A stretch of 64,000 nt of DNA from Nostoc sp. CHAB 5844 (GCF_020829595.1 NZ_JAIVFW010000010.1:87685-151684); one strand, 5' to 3'. Numbered from the stretch's first letter, positions 50,296 to 60,086 are shown. Translations and numbers: made by a program. The notes: generated by a model not told the origin, from the sequence alone.

Positions 50296-52155
50296 GTGAA
50301 ATTACACTGGTTACTACCCGGTACTGTTGGGATTATCTGCTTACTGTCTTCGCCAGTTTTGGCAGCTAGGCTGGAATCTTGGCGTTTTGATGCCAAGCAA
50401 AACCGCCTGGAATTTAATACTTTGGGGGCTGTTCAACCCAAAGCCCAATTGATTTTTAATCCCACACGCTTGGTTATTGATTTACCAGACACAACCTTTG
50501 GACGACCACAACTCACGCAACCAATCGGTGGAGCAATTCGTGCCATTCGAGTTGGTCAGTTTGAACCCCAAACAGCCAGAATAGTTGTGGAATTAAATCC
50601 TGGTTATACTCTTGACCCCCAAGGCATAAAATTTGTTGGGATAACTGCCAGTCGTTGGACTGTACAATTACCAACACCAAGACGCGAACCAGTAGAGTCT
50701 TCCTCAGACAATGTTTACAACGTAGTCACCACCATTAACTCAGACTTAAAACCGCAGTTGTCTAAAGTTGCCAGCACTACACAAAGCTCAACTCAAATCG
50801 ACAGCTTACAAGTTACAGGAGATGGTTTTTTTGTTCGGACTAACGGCGGCAATCCCCAGATTAGAGTGAATCGTAGCCGCGATCGCTCTACTATTTTTAT
50901 GGATATCTCCAGCGCAACTTTATCAGCAAATTTGGCGCAGCGAGATCTCAGCGTTAACAAGCATGGTGTCAGTCGAGTTGAATTCATCCAATTGCAAACC
51001 AGTCCACCTGCAGTCCGCATGACCTTGCGGGTAGATAAAAATAGCCCAGACTGGCGAGCCACCAAAAGCAGTGCTGGCGGTTTGGTAGTTCTGCCCAATC
51101 GGTTTGCCCAATTGCTCAGAAATAACTCCGATATCTCCCAAGACAATCAGCCAGAAATTTCTTTGCCCAGCCGCCGAATTGTGAGTGACCAAGCCACAAT
51201 TGAAGCTGTAGAACTATCTGATGATGGCAAGCAACTACTAATTAGAGCCAACCAACCGATATCTGCTAGGGGTGGATGGGATAGAACCTCTGGGTTGTAT
51301 CGCATTACCATCAACAATGCTAAATTAGCACCGCGAATCAAAGGCCCGACTTTTAATGCCAATAGTCCAATTTTACGAGTACGCCTGCAAACACCAGAAC
51401 CTGATACGGTAGTTGTCTTAGTTCAACCAGCCGCCGGAGTGCAAGTTGGGCAAATTAACCAAAACGACGACCAAGTAACGCTGCAATTACAAGGTTCTCG
51501 TCGAGTTGTGACAGTTCCCGGAACACTGCCTTTCCCTTCAGAGCGAGGTCAATTACCAGACCCTAATGAAAATCCCCGTTCTCTACCTCAGCCAGGAACA
51601 CGCCCCATCCCCAGAGGTAGAGTAGTTGTTGTCATTGACCCCGGACATGGTGGCAAAGATCCTGGCGCAGTTGGCATTGGTGGAGTCCGTGAGAAGGATA
51701 TTATTCTGCCAATAGGGAGAAGAGTGGCGGAAATTTTACAGCAAAATGGTGTGCAGGTAGTGATGACGCGGAATTCTGACTACTTTGTGACTCTTCCCGG
51801 AAGAGTACAGCTGGCAGAAAGAGCTAACGCTGATGTGTTTGTTAGTATCCATGCTAATTCCGCAGGTGCAGGTCGTCCAGATGTTAGTGGTTTGGAAACT
51901 TATTATTATGGCAGCGGTTTGAGTCTAGCTCGTGTTGTGCATAGCACCATTCTTCAAAGCTTGAATGTTAGAGATCGGGGAGTACGACGAGCCAGATTTT
52001 ACGTCCTCAGAAAAACTTCTATGCCTTCAATTCTTGTAGAGACAGGTTACTTAACTGGTCGACAGGACATTGCTAAGTTACGCACTTCAGCTTATCAAAA
52101 TCAGATGGCAGAAGCGATCGCCCGTGGTGTACTCCTGTACCTGAGACGAAGATAA
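50296..52155 (+). CDS. amiC1: N-acetylmuramoyl-L-alanine amidase with AMIN domains
   Basis: A 619-residue exported zinc amidase. Residues 1-23 form a signal peptide (cleavage after LLSSPVLA). Three AMIN-like segments follow: 26-125 (RLVIDLPDTTFGRPQLTQPI), about 167-268 and about 300-400. A proline-rich linker (410-440) leads to the amidase_3 domain with VIDPGHGGKDPG (His451), REKD (Glu466), SIHANS (His519) and ILVETGY (Glu582), all catalytic. It cleaves the amide between muramic acid and the peptide and is needed for septal peptidoglycan splitting and for nanopores in filaments. A terminator follows. Confidence 0.92.
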   Translation: MKLHWLLPGTVGIICLLSSPVLAARLESWRFDAKQNRLEFNTLGAVQPKAQLIFNPTRLVIDLPDTTFGRPQLTQPIGGAIRAIRVGQFEPQTARIVVELNPGYTLDPQGIKFVGITASRWTVQLPTPRREPVESSSDNVYNVVTTINSDLKPQLSKVASTTQSSTQIDSLQVTGDGFFVRTNGGNPQIRVNRSRDRSTIFMDISSATLSANLAQRDLSVNKHGVSRVEFIQLQTSPPAVRMTLRVDKNSPDWRATKSSAGGLVVLPNRFAQLLRNNSDISQDNQPEISLPSRRIVSDQATIEAVELSDDGKQLLIRANQPISARGGWDRTSGLYRITINNAKLAPRIKGPTFNANSPILRVRLQTPEPDTVVVLVQPAAGVQVGQINQNDDQVTLQLQGSRRVVTVPGTLPFPSERGQLPDPNENPRSLPQPGTRPIPRGRVVVVIDPGHGGKDPGAVGIGGVREKDIILPIGRRVAEILQQNGVQVVMTRNSDYFVTLPGRVQLAERANADVFVSIHANSAGAGRPDVSGLETYYYGSGLSLARVVHSTILQSLNVRDRGVRRARFYVLRKTSMPSILVETGYLTGRQDIAKLRTSAYQNQMAEAIARGVLLYLRRR

Positions 52156-52286
52156 ATAATTCAGTTGCAAAGTTTTAGTAAATATACTTAATTACTGCGA
52201 TGAATAACTGAAGTTTTGTCTGGTTAATAGTAATCTTGCTGAGATTCAGCCAGCGTTTACCCTAATCTCACTTATAAAAATTTATT

Positions 52287-52319
52287 GTTCTCACTAAAAA
52301 AGTGAGAACTAATTTTTTG
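52287..52319 (+). terminator. Intrinsic terminator after amiC1
   Basis: GTTCTCACT (52287-52295) and AGTGAGAAC (52301-52309) are perfect complements around an A5 loop, followed by TAATTTTTTG. It ends amiC1 transcription 131 bp beyond the stop codon, so amiC2 needs its own promoter in the remaining 570 bp. Confidence 0.88.
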
Positions 52320-52895
52320 TCTTAATCAGTATATCAATAGCCAAGGCAGCCAGGATATCGGTAAATGATAAAACTCAGACAGAAAAAGACTTTTAACGCT
52401 GTCACCTGTTATCTGTCACCTGTTACCTGTCCCCTGCTATACATCTAGATATAATGTTGTTCTTAAAATGCTAGATTAAGTCTCACCACCTTTATCGTAT
52501 CAGTTGATAGTAGCAAGAAGTTTTTGGGTACATTGATTATCAACAATCAAATAACTCAACACTAATCCCTACTGATTTTACGTATATTGCCTGGAACTAT
52601 TTATGTACAGTTAATTTCATTAGTTTTTATTTGCTGTTATCTAATGCTTGACAGGCAGATTTTTTTGCCTTGATAGAATAACAAAATCAAAGGGGCGTGC
52701 TAAAATTTTACGCCATTAACTATGTCTTGAATGCCAGAACAAAATTTCTGGCTGCCACGGAAGTTCTGATGAGCAGTGTCCACTATGCAGACTTCTGAAA
52801 TTAAAACTAAGTTTGGCGGTGACGGTGTGAGGATTTACCAATAGATACGTGGACATATTGACGGCTTGCATGAACGCGAATTAGGAGAAAGAACT
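52320..52895. other. Intergenic region with amiC2 promoter candidates
   Basis: Five hundred and seventy-six bases with no gene. Tandem CTGTCACCTGTTA-like repeats lie at about 52398-52434. The last 40 bases repeat the amiC1 leader closely: CATGAACGCGAATTAGGAGAAA before GTG here against CATGAATGCGAATCAGGAGAAA there, showing that the leader was duplicated with the gene. No other structure was found. Confidence 0.45.
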
Positions 52896-54782
52896 GTGAA
52901 ACTACGCTGGTTATTAACCGGTACTATTGGAACGATCTTCTTACTATCGTCGCCTGCTTTGGCAGCGAGACTGGAGTCTTGGCACTTTGATGCTAGGCAA
53001 AACCGCTTGGAATTTAATACTTTGGGGTCTGTTCAACCCAAAGCACAACTTATTTTCAATCCCACTCGTCTGGTAATTGATTTGCCAGATACAGATTTTG
53101 GCAGACCACAGTTAACACAATCAGTAGGTGGAGCAGTTCGCTCTATTAGAGTGGGGCAATTTGACCCCCAGACAGCCAGAATTGTTGTGGAACTGGCTCC
53201 CGGTTATACCATTGATCCTCAAGAAGTAAAATTTGTCCCCACCACTGACAGTCGTTGGCTAGTACAATTACCAACGCCAACAGCAGCACCTGTAATTTCA
53301 TCAGCAGATATTTCACTACAGCCAGAATCTCAGCCCCCAGAACCAGCATCTAATTCCGAATTTCCACCTAGAAGTATTTACACTGTGGTCAAAACAGACC
53401 CAGTAACTTCAAATAATCCCAAACCACTGGATAACACTCTCGCCGCCGTCACTCAACTTGAAAGTTTGCGAGTTACTGGTGATGGTTTTTTTGTCCGTAC
53501 CAATGGTGGTAATCCTCAAATTCAGGTAAATCGGAGTTCAGACAAACGCGCAGTTAATATAGATATTGCTGGTGCATCCTTATCTCCAAGTTTGTCGCCA
53601 CAAGATTTATCCGTTAATCGCTATGGTGTCAGTCGGATTCAATTTTCCCAGTTGCAAACAAGACAACCAACAGCCCGCATAACTTTGTATGTGGATCAAA
53701 ATAGTCCTGACTGGCGAGCAAGTACTAGCAGTATAGGTGGATTCGTAATTCTACCTAATCGTCTTGTGAGATTACCTGGTAATAGCAATTCAAGTGTTAT
53801 TTCCCAGGCGACTGACTCACCCGCAATCATTCAAGCGGTGGAGTTAGCTGAGAATAGCACTCAACTTTTAATCCGCTCTGACAAGCCTGTATCTGCCAGG
53901 GCTGGTTGGGATAGATCTTCTGGTTTATTTCGCATTGCGATCGCTAATGCTAAGTTAGCACCCAGAGTCATCGGCCCAGCATTTAATGCTAATAGTCCCA
54001 TTTTGCGAGTACGTTTGCAACCCCAGGAAGATTCAGTCAATATTTTGATTCAACCAGCTTCTGGAGTCCAAATTGGGGAAGTCAACCAAATTAGTAATCA
54101 GTTGTTGGCTTTACAATTACAACGCACTCGTGCGATAACACCACCAGTAGGTTTACCGCTACCATCAACTAGAGGACAACTACCAGACCCAAACATCAGT
54201 GTTCCTCAACCAATATCACCACCAGAACGTCCAGTCCCCAGAGGCAAACTGCTAGTTGTGATTGACCCTGGGCATGGTGGTAAAGATTCTGGCGCTCCAG
54301 GTTTGGGTGGATTGTTAGAAAAGGATGTAGTTTTACCAATCGGTAAACGAGTAGCTGCAATCTTAGAACAAAATGGCGTACAAGCAGTTCTCACCCGCGA
54401 TGCTGACTTCTTCGTCGAACTTCAGGGACGAGTAGATATTGCTGAACGCGTCAATGCAACTTTATTTGTCAGCATCCATGCTAATTCAGTAGGTAATCGC
54501 CCTGATGTGAATGGTTTAGAAGTATATTACTACGATAGTGGTTACGCTTTAGCTGATATAGTTCGCAATACTATTCTGCAAGATATTGGTACTATTAAAG
54601 ACCGTGGCACACGCAAAGCGCGATTCTATGTCCTGAGAAAAAGTTCTATGCCTTCGATTTTAGTCGAAACAGGTTATATGACTGGTCGGGAAGATAATCC
54701 GCGCTTAGGTTCCCCAGAATATCAAAATCGCATGGCAGATGCGATCGCTCGTGGTATTCTCAAGTACCTCCGCCAAAGGTAA
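52896..54782 (+). CDS. amiC2: N-acetylmuramoyl-L-alanine amidase with AMIN domains (amiC1 paralogue)
   Basis: A 628-residue paralogue of the upstream amidase, started at GTG 52896 after a GGAG ribosome site; an in-frame TTG at 52866 would add ten residues that are not conserved. The layout is signal peptide, three AMIN-like domains, proline-rich linker and amidase_3 (VVIDPGHGGKDSG, LEKDVVLPIG, VSIHANSV, SILVETGYM), with all zinc and catalytic residues kept. The linker is longer than in AmiC1, adding Pro and Ser residues around 140-155. In Nostoc relatives this copy is required for filament integrity and septal channels. Confidence 0.92.
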   Translation: MKLRWLLTGTIGTIFLLSSPALAARLESWHFDARQNRLEFNTLGSVQPKAQLIFNPTRLVIDLPDTDFGRPQLTQSVGGAVRSIRVGQFDPQTARIVVELAPGYTIDPQEVKFVPTTDSRWLVQLPTPTAAPVISSADISLQPESQPPEPASNSEFPPRSIYTVVKTDPVTSNNPKPLDNTLAAVTQLESLRVTGDGFFVRTNGGNPQIQVNRSSDKRAVNIDIAGASLSPSLSPQDLSVNRYGVSRIQFSQLQTRQPTARITLYVDQNSPDWRASTSSIGGFVILPNRLVRLPGNSNSSVISQATDSPAIIQAVELAENSTQLLIRSDKPVSARAGWDRSSGLFRIAIANAKLAPRVIGPAFNANSPILRVRLQPQEDSVNILIQPASGVQIGEVNQISNQLLALQLQRTRAITPPVGLPLPSTRGQLPDPNISVPQPISPPERPVPRGKLLVVIDPGHGGKDSGAPGLGGLLEKDVVLPIGKRVAAILEQNGVQAVLTRDADFFVELQGRVDIAERVNATLFVSIHANSVGNRPDVNGLEVYYYDSGYALADIVRNTILQDIGTIKDRGTRKARFYVLRKSSMPSILVETGYMTGREDNPRLGSPEYQNRMADAIARGILKYLRQR

Positions 54783-54931
54783 GAATACAGCCAATCTCAA
54801 AATATAGTACAAATTTTTAATTAACGAGGTCATATGTAAACTGCTTACCCGCCAAGAATTTAGTAGTCAGTTCACAAATTGTCTGCTAAATTCTGTATTT
54901 TAAATGCCAAAACCTAAATCAATATCTGCCT

Positions 54932-55798
54932 GTGTATTCATCTTCTATTTTTGATGGTAATCTTTACGATTTTTCTGATAAAGAACCTCAACGTGCGCCA
55001 ATTGGCGTTTTTGACAGTGGTGTGGGTGGCCTGACGGTACTACGTGAAATCTACCGCCAACTCCCAAATGAATCGATTATTTACTTTGGTGATACAGCCA
55101 GACTCCCCTACGGTATTCGTTCCCAAGCCGAGATTCTTCAGTTTGTGCGCGAAATTCTCGCCTGGATGCAACAGCAGAAAGTCAAAATGGTGGTGATGGC
55201 TTGTAACACTAGTTCTGCCCTCGCCTTAGAAATTGTGCGCCAAGAATTTAGCATCCCAATTTTGGGCGTGATTCTCCCAGGTGCTAAGGCGGCGGTGCAG
55301 CAAGGTAAGCGTATAGGTGTCATTGCTACGCCAGCAACTGCTAAAAGTAATGCTTACAAGCAAGCAATCCTAGAAATTGACCCAGAGGTGCAAGTCTGGC
55401 AAGTTGGTTGTCCAGAATTTGTCCCGTTAATTGAGCAGAATCGCATTCATGATCCTTACACTACTGAGGTAGCACGTTCTTATCTAGAGCCTTTACTCCA
55501 GCAAGAAATTGATACTTTAGTCTACGGCTGTACTCATTATCCTCATCTTGCACCAGTACTGCGATCGCTTCTTCCCAATCATGTTAAATTAGTCGACCCA
55601 GCTGTTCATGTTGTCGCCGCTTGTAACCAAGACTTAGAGTTGCTTGGCTTAACTAATACCCACCCGCCATTGCCAACTCGTTTTGTTGTTAGCGGTTGTC
55701 CCCAACAATTTGCTCAGTCCGCAGTCCAGTGGCTAGGTCATACACCAATGGTCGAGGTCGTAGACTTCAACAGCACAGTCGTTTCCCAACTTTCCTAA
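54932..55798 (+). CDS. murI: Glutamate racemase
   Basis: A 288-residue cofactor-free racemase making D-glutamate for peptidoglycan. Both catalytic cysteines are present: Cys91 in MVVMACNTSSAL and Cys200 in LVYGCTHYPHL, with IGVFDSGVGGLTVL and YFGDTARLPYG at the N-terminus. The start is GTG 54932; the next in-frame start is well inside the fold. It lies 150 bp after amiC2, so the two cell-wall genes may be co-expressed. Standard length. Confidence 0.95.
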   Translation: MYSSSIFDGNLYDFSDKEPQRAPIGVFDSGVGGLTVLREIYRQLPNESIIYFGDTARLPYGIRSQAEILQFVREILAWMQQQKVKMVVMACNTSSALALEIVRQEFSIPILGVILPGAKAAVQQGKRIGVIATPATAKSNAYKQAILEIDPEVQVWQVGCPEFVPLIEQNRIHDPYTTEVARSYLEPLLQQEIDTLVYGCTHYPHLAPVLRSLLPNHVKLVDPAVHVVAACNQDLELLGLTNTHPPLPTRFVVSGCPQQFAQSAVQWLGHTPMVEVVDFNSTVVSQLS

Positions 55799-55867
55799 AC
55801 AAGATGAAGTATGAAGCATTAAGAATTAATTTCATACTTCATACTTCATAATTCATACTTTAGTTAA

Positions 55868-56149
55868 CTATTGACTTATGACTATTGACTCTTGACTATT
55901 AACCACCTCAGTTACCTGGGATGTTATGGCCACTTCCGGTTGATGTTTCTCTTTTTTTCTTGATAGAGAATCCTGAGAAACAGATTTTTGACCACTGCGC
56001 TTTGCTAGTGCTAATAATAGGTATACCGTGAATAAATACCCAGCAGCTAAAATAAAAATCATCATAGGCATATTAGCGTAAATCATTGTTCTACCAGCTT
56101 TTTTCCCGAAAAATATCAAATTCCATACCATGCGTAGAACCTCAACCAT
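55868..56149 (-). CDS. Small single-pass membrane protein of unknown function
   Basis: A 93-residue protein with one hydrophobic segment (MPMMIFILAAGYLFTVYLLL, about residues 26-45) and a charged, serine-rich C-terminal half (SLSRKKEKHQPEVAITSQ). An internal ATG at 56089 (MIYANM) gives a 73-residue product and may be the real start, because the first 20 residues look unlike the rest. No family is recognised. It converges on murI over heptamer repeats. Confidence 0.5.
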   Translation of the reverse strand: MVEVLRMVWNLIFFGKKAGRTMIYANMPMMIFILAAGYLFTVYLLLALAKRSGQKSVSQDSLSRKKEKHQPEVAITSQVTEVVNSQESIVISQ

Positions 56150-56298
56150 TCAAGCAATCCTTGATGGTCGTAGTTTGCTATGCTAAAGTTGCCGTAGAGG
56201 TATGACGCTCTTCGGTCAACAAACTAACTATTTAATTGAAGCTACTAGCAGACAACACGTACTACAGCAGTTAAATTACCAAATGGTATAATTAACTG

Positions 56299-56483
56299 CG
56301 CTCCTCAGCAGTTTACTTAGTCTGCATTATTGTTTTTTATGCCTCTGTGGTAGGATATACCACGACTTTCAGCGCCAGCTGTAAGCCGAAAGCGAACTCC
56401 TGTAAGGATACCGCTTAACTCCATCCCAAGAAGTTTATCTGCCACTACAAAATCACAAGAAATAATTTTCTTGGTTTTATTTT
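56299..56483 (+). ncRNA. Candidate structured RNA (6S-like), about 185 nt
   Basis: A TATAAT box at 56287-56292 would start transcription near 56299. The region then folds: GTGGTA/TACCAC (56347-56363), a hairpin AAGCG/CGCTT (56390-56416) holding TCCT/AGGA, and an alternative outer stem GTGGTAG with CTGCCAC (56439-56445, one wobble). It ends in an intrinsic terminator CAAGAAA/TTTCTTG plus T-rich tail (56456-56483). The size and the closing-stem-with-bubble shape fit 6S RNA, but I cannot confirm the family, and no -35 box is evident. Confidence 0.35.
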
Positions 56484-57133
56484 GGGGCAATTAGCTATTC
56501 TGGATTCACAACAACTTGGAGGTAACATCACTTAACAGTGGTTTACCTTTACATTGTCAATACCTGAAAAATTTAAAATCCCTACATTTTAGCGTAACAC
56601 AACGAACCTGACTTTTACGCTACTCTTGAGGCTAAATTTTGAATTTTCTGCAAGACTAAATTTACGGATAGAACAACTTTTTCTTCGATTAAAAATATTG
56701 TTGGTGTCTAATTTGCTCATAAATAACAAAAATTTAATATTTTGCTAATGTAGTTATTTTTACTTAAAATACTGAACCTTAAATATAAATTTATATTAAA
56801 AATCAAAGTAATCGCTACAAAATAGGTAAGTGAAAGACCAGGAAAATAGCAAACTCAGTAAATAAACCTAAAAACAGCGCAAAACCCAGTTCTCTTCTAT
56901 CTTTTGCTTTATCTTAACAATAAATATTATCACTGAGCTAAATATTTCTTAACAAACAAGCACAACAACTTGTTTATTGTACTTGTATATATACTGAGGT
57001 TACTTAAGTAACTAAAAAATTGCTAGTAAGGAGTAAGTATTCTCTCAGCAAAACTTTGCACTGGCACAGGGTTATCTTAAAATGAGTATAGGATATGTAA
57101 ACTTTCGTAACCTAAGCCAGAGTCCGGCCATCC
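56484..57133. other. AT-rich upstream region of sds
   Basis: Six hundred and fifty bases with no gene that I can support. The base composition is strongly AT-rich in the middle. The sds start at 57134 lacks a strong ribosome site (CCATCC before ATG). A promoter for sds should lie here, but no single element stands out. Confidence 0.35.
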
Positions 57134-58105
57134 ATGACCCCAGCTACCTCCCTGTTTACCCCTGTGGAAGCAGATTTGCAAATACTAGCCGATAACCTCA
57201 AGCAGCTAGTTGGCAATCGCCACCCCATTCTTTTTGCAGCCGCCGAACATCTATTCGGAGCAGGGGGAAAGCGCATCAGACCAGCGATCGTCCTGCTGAT
57301 ATCGCGGGCGACAATGTTAGAAAACGAAATTACCCAACGTCATCGCCGTCTAGCCGAAATCACAGAAATGATTCATACGGCAAGCTTAGTGCATGACGAT
57401 GTGGTAGATGAATCGCAAATGCGCCGTGGTGTGCCTACCGTTCACAGCTTGTTTGGGAATCGCGTTGCTGTATTAGCAGGAGATTTTCTTTTTGCTCAAT
57501 CATCTTGGTATTTGGCCAACTTGGACAATTTAGAGGTAGTTAAACTGCTTTCAGAAGTAATTATGGATCTGGCTACTGGAGAAATCCAGCAAGGGATGAG
57601 TTGCTTTGATAGTAGCCTAGCAATTGAAGCTTATCTACAAAAGAGCTATTACAAAACTGCTTCATTAATTGCCAACAGTGCTAAAGCCGCAGGGTTACTA
57701 AGTGAAGTTTCTCCAGAAATAGCCCAGCATTTATATAGTTACGGGCGGAATGTCGGTTTAGCGTTTCAAGTGATGGATGACGTTTTAGATTTCACCAGTA
57801 CAGCAGATACCTTGGGTAAACCAGCCTGTTCTGACCTCAAGAGTGGCCATCTAACTGCACCTGTTTTATTTGCCTTAGAAGAAAAACCCTATTTAGAAGT
57901 GCTAATTGAGCGCCAATTTGCTCAAGAAGAAGATTTAGAGCAAGCACTGGCATTAATTCAAGATAGCCGAGGGATACAGCAGGCGCGGGAATTAGCGGCT
58001 CACCATGCAAAGTTAGCAGCTGAAGACATTGCAGTGCTTCCACCTTCAGAATCGCGTCAAGCCTTAATTGACATGACTGAATATGTGCTGAGTCGACTTT
58101 ATTAA
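57134..58105 (+). CDS. sds: Solanesyl diphosphate synthase (polyprenyl synthetase)
   Basis: A 323-residue trans-prenyltransferase that extends allylic diphosphates to the long chain used for plastoquinone in cyanobacteria. The first aspartate-rich motif is DDVVD (residues 88-92) and the second DDVLD (215-219); GGKRIRPAIVLL and KTASLIANSAKA are standard. Residues upstream of DDVVD are those of the long-chain (C40-C45) group (SLVHDDV, with small residues before it). It is followed by a hairpin terminator and converges on an unknown gene. Confidence 0.93.
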   Translation: MTPATSLFTPVEADLQILADNLKQLVGNRHPILFAAAEHLFGAGGKRIRPAIVLLISRATMLENEITQRHRRLAEITEMIHTASLVHDDVVDESQMRRGVPTVHSLFGNRVAVLAGDFLFAQSSWYLANLDNLEVVKLLSEVIMDLATGEIQQGMSCFDSSLAIEAYLQKSYYKTASLIANSAKAAGLLSEVSPEIAQHLYSYGRNVGLAFQVMDDVLDFTSTADTLGKPACSDLKSGHLTAPVLFALEEKPYLEVLIERQFAQEEDLEQALALIQDSRGIQQARELAAHHAKLAAEDIAVLPPSESRQALIDMTEYVLSRLY

Positions 58106-58140
58106 AAATTTTAAGTTGTAAATTTTTAATCTAAGAGTTG

Positions 58141-58192
58141 GGAGTTGGAAAATTGGATTGTAGCCAAAATATCCCAACTCCAAATTTTTTTT
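58141..58192 (+). terminator. Hairpin terminator after sds
   Basis: GGAGTTGG (58141-58148) pairs with CCAACTCC (58174-58181), followed by AAA and eight T (58185-58192). This fits an intrinsic terminator for sds, 36 bp beyond its stop, and overlaps the end of the converging gene. Confidence 0.7.
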
Positions 58193-58673
58193 AGGCAATA
58201 TCAGGCGGTATGTGTTTCGACTGCTGTTGTGGTTTCAGCTTTTGTTTTAGCTGTTTTTGAAGAGTTTTTTCCAACTGAGAACGCTGCACTTCCAAAGCAT
58301 TATCCAATGTACCCGGAGTTTCTAAAAAAACTATGCTATCTACGGGTGCTAACGCTATTAATTGGAACAAAATATGGGTGACAGCAATAGGTGTAGCCAC
58401 CACTTGAGGGTCTCGCCCAGCAGATGAAATTAGGGAAACATCCTGTATGGTAGAAAAAGCGTAAATCACCTGCTTCTCCAATCCTGGATTTGCACGGTGG
58501 CTCAATGTAGTTAAGACCCAGCTTCCCTCCTTTTGGAGAATATAGTACTGGGAGTGGCGTAATTGTTGAGCGATCGCACGAAAAGCAGGAGCAATTGCTG
58601 CAATAAGATGTGGTGAAATACCATCGCGGGGTGCATTGTCAATCAGCAATTGAATTTGTGTTTCTAAATCCAT
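58191..58673 (-). CDS. Conserved cyanobacterial hypothetical protein
   Basis: A 160-residue protein with helical N-terminus (IQLLIDNAPRDGISPHLIAA), a central alpha/beta part (YYILQKEGSWVLTTLSHR and VIYAFSTIQDVSLIS) and a charged C-terminus (LEKTLQKQLKQKLKPQQQS). I recognise it as a widespread unknown of filamentous cyanobacteria, without a known activity. Its 5' end faces hetZ, so the 207-bp gap holds the promoters of both genes. Confidence 0.7.
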   Translation of the reverse strand: MDLETQIQLLIDNAPRDGISPHLIAAIAPAFRAIAQQLRHSQYYILQKEGSWVLTTLSHRANPGLEKQVIYAFSTIQDVSLISSAGRDPQVVATPIAVTHILFQLIALAPVDSIVFLETPGTLDNALEVQRSQLEKTLQKQLKQKLKPQQQSKHIPPDIA

Positions 58674-58774
58674 AATGACTTGTCAACGACTTTTGAGTAA
58701 TGGCAATCAAAGCAGGTCAAGGTGTGAACAATTCCATGCAAATTGGGAATAATAAAATCAGCCATATCCTCAAT

Positions 58775-58789
58775 GCAGGATAGACCTGC
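58775..58789. promoter_or_regulatory. Candidate HetR-type operator upstream of hetZ
   Basis: GCAGGATAGACCTGC is a dyad with five complementary bases on each side. Read on the minus strand its core AGGTCTATCCT matches the known HetR target core GGGTCTAACCC at eight of eleven positions and keeps the symmetry. It lies 92 bp before the hetZ start. HetR activates hetZ in Anabaena, so the site is plausible; known HetR sites are longer, so it is a hypothesis. Confidence 0.35.
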
Positions 58790-58880
58790 GTTTAGCTTAT
58801 ACGCAAAACACACAAAGCCAATACCTACAGTCGTACAGGTTGTTTCTTATGTATGTTAGGGTCTTTTAAACACTGAGACT

Positions 58881-60086
58881 ATGAATTCAGCCGCAACCGC
58901 AACTATTCCAACCGCAACTTTTCTGGGAGAACATACTATCGGCGTGGAGGTGATATTTCAACTCCTGTACAAGGAGTTTCGGCAATCAACCAAAGCCTCA
59001 GAACAGAATTGCCATGATGTGGCAACACGCATTACTACTGAAGTATACCGAATTTGCAGTGAAAGTAAACGCATCCAAGCTTCCGGTGCGATCGAAAACT
59101 CAGCCATGACCCTAGCTAGACATCGCCTGCAACAATGTCTGAGATACTATCAGTTGGGTTCTAATAGAGGTAGAGTTGAATTACACAGTACTCTAAGTGC
59201 CATTATTTATCGTTACATTAATCCTCCCCAGCGGCAATTGAGCTATCAAGGGCGGCTGACTATCATAGAAGATTTTCTACAAAGTTTTTATTTAGAAGCA
59301 TTAAACGCCTTCCGGCGAGAGAATCAACTAGGTACTAGCTATCGTCCACAAACTCTCTTGGAATTAGCAGAGTACATGGCCTTTACCGAACGCTACGGTA
59401 AACGGCGCATTCCTTTACCTGGTCGTCAACAACAGCTGATTATCTTGCGGGCGCAGACTTTCTCTCAACAACAGCCTCCAGAAACCAGCGTCGATATAGA
59501 ACAAGCTGCTGAAGGTAGTTCTGGTGATGGCGATGGTTCTTGGGAAGAGCCAGCAGTACAGCAGTTACGCTCCACAATGGCAACACAACCAGAACCAGAA
59601 CCGGAAGAAGATACTTTACGTTCTGTTGTGATTACCGAATTAATGAGTTATTTGGAGCAAAAACAACAATCTGATTGTGCTGATTACTTTTCTCTGCGTC
59701 TTCAAGATCTGTCAACTCAGGAAATCGAGACAATTTTAAATCTCACCCCTCGTCAGAGAGATTACTTACAACAGCGCTTCAAGTATCATTTAATCAGGTT
59801 CGCTTTATTACATCGTTGGGAACTAGTACACGAATGGTTGGAAGCTTCTTTACAAACAAATTTGGGGCTAACTCCCCAGCAATGGGAAGCCTACACCTCG
59901 CAGCTAGACGAGAAACAAAGGTCTTTACTCGACTTAAAACAGCAAGGACAACCCGATGAAAAAATTGCTAAAACTCTAGGGTTATCAATGGCACAACTGC
60001 AAAAACGCTGGTTTAAGATTCTGGAACAAGCTTGGGAAATTCGTAACTCATTAGTGTCCGGATCAGGTGCATCTACTCATGAATAG
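58881..60086 (+). CDS. hetZ: Heterocyst differentiation regulator HetZ
   Basis: A 401-residue protein matching HetZ in length and neighbourhood; in Anabaena hetZ lies next to patU in the same order. It controls early heterocyst commitment with HetR and affects pattern. Residues 240-395 form a region with sigma-region-4-like helices (FSLRLQDLSTQEIETILNLT and DEKIAKTLGLSMAQLQKRWF), consistent with DNA binding. An acidic, Gln/Pro-rich linker lies at about 195-235. The start ATG 58881 has no strong ribosome site. Its stop overlaps patU by eight bases, so the two are translated together. Confidence 0.92.
   Translation: MNSAATATIPTATFLGEHTIGVEVIFQLLYKEFRQSTKASEQNCHDVATRITTEVYRICSESKRIQASGAIENSAMTLARHRLQQCLRYYQLGSNRGRVELHSTLSAIIYRYINPPQRQLSYQGRLTIIEDFLQSFYLEALNAFRRENQLGTSYRPQTLLELAEYMAFTERYGKRRIPLPGRQQQLIILRAQTFSQQQPPETSVDIEQAAEGSSGDGDGSWEEPAVQQLRSTMATQPEPEPEEDTLRSVVITELMSYLEQKQQSDCADYFSLRLQDLSTQEIETILNLTPRQRDYLQQRFKYHLIRFALLHRWELVHEWLEASLQTNLGLTPQQWEAYTSQLDEKQRSLLDLKQQGQPDEKIAKTLGLSMAQLQKRWFKILEQAWEIRNSLVSGSGASTHE

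Noticed and set aside
58145..58381. Plus-strand open frame opposite the 160-residue hypothetical gene
   Set aside because: It begins in the sds terminator and overlaps the minus-strand gene, whose protein is the one resembling known cyanobacterial homologues.
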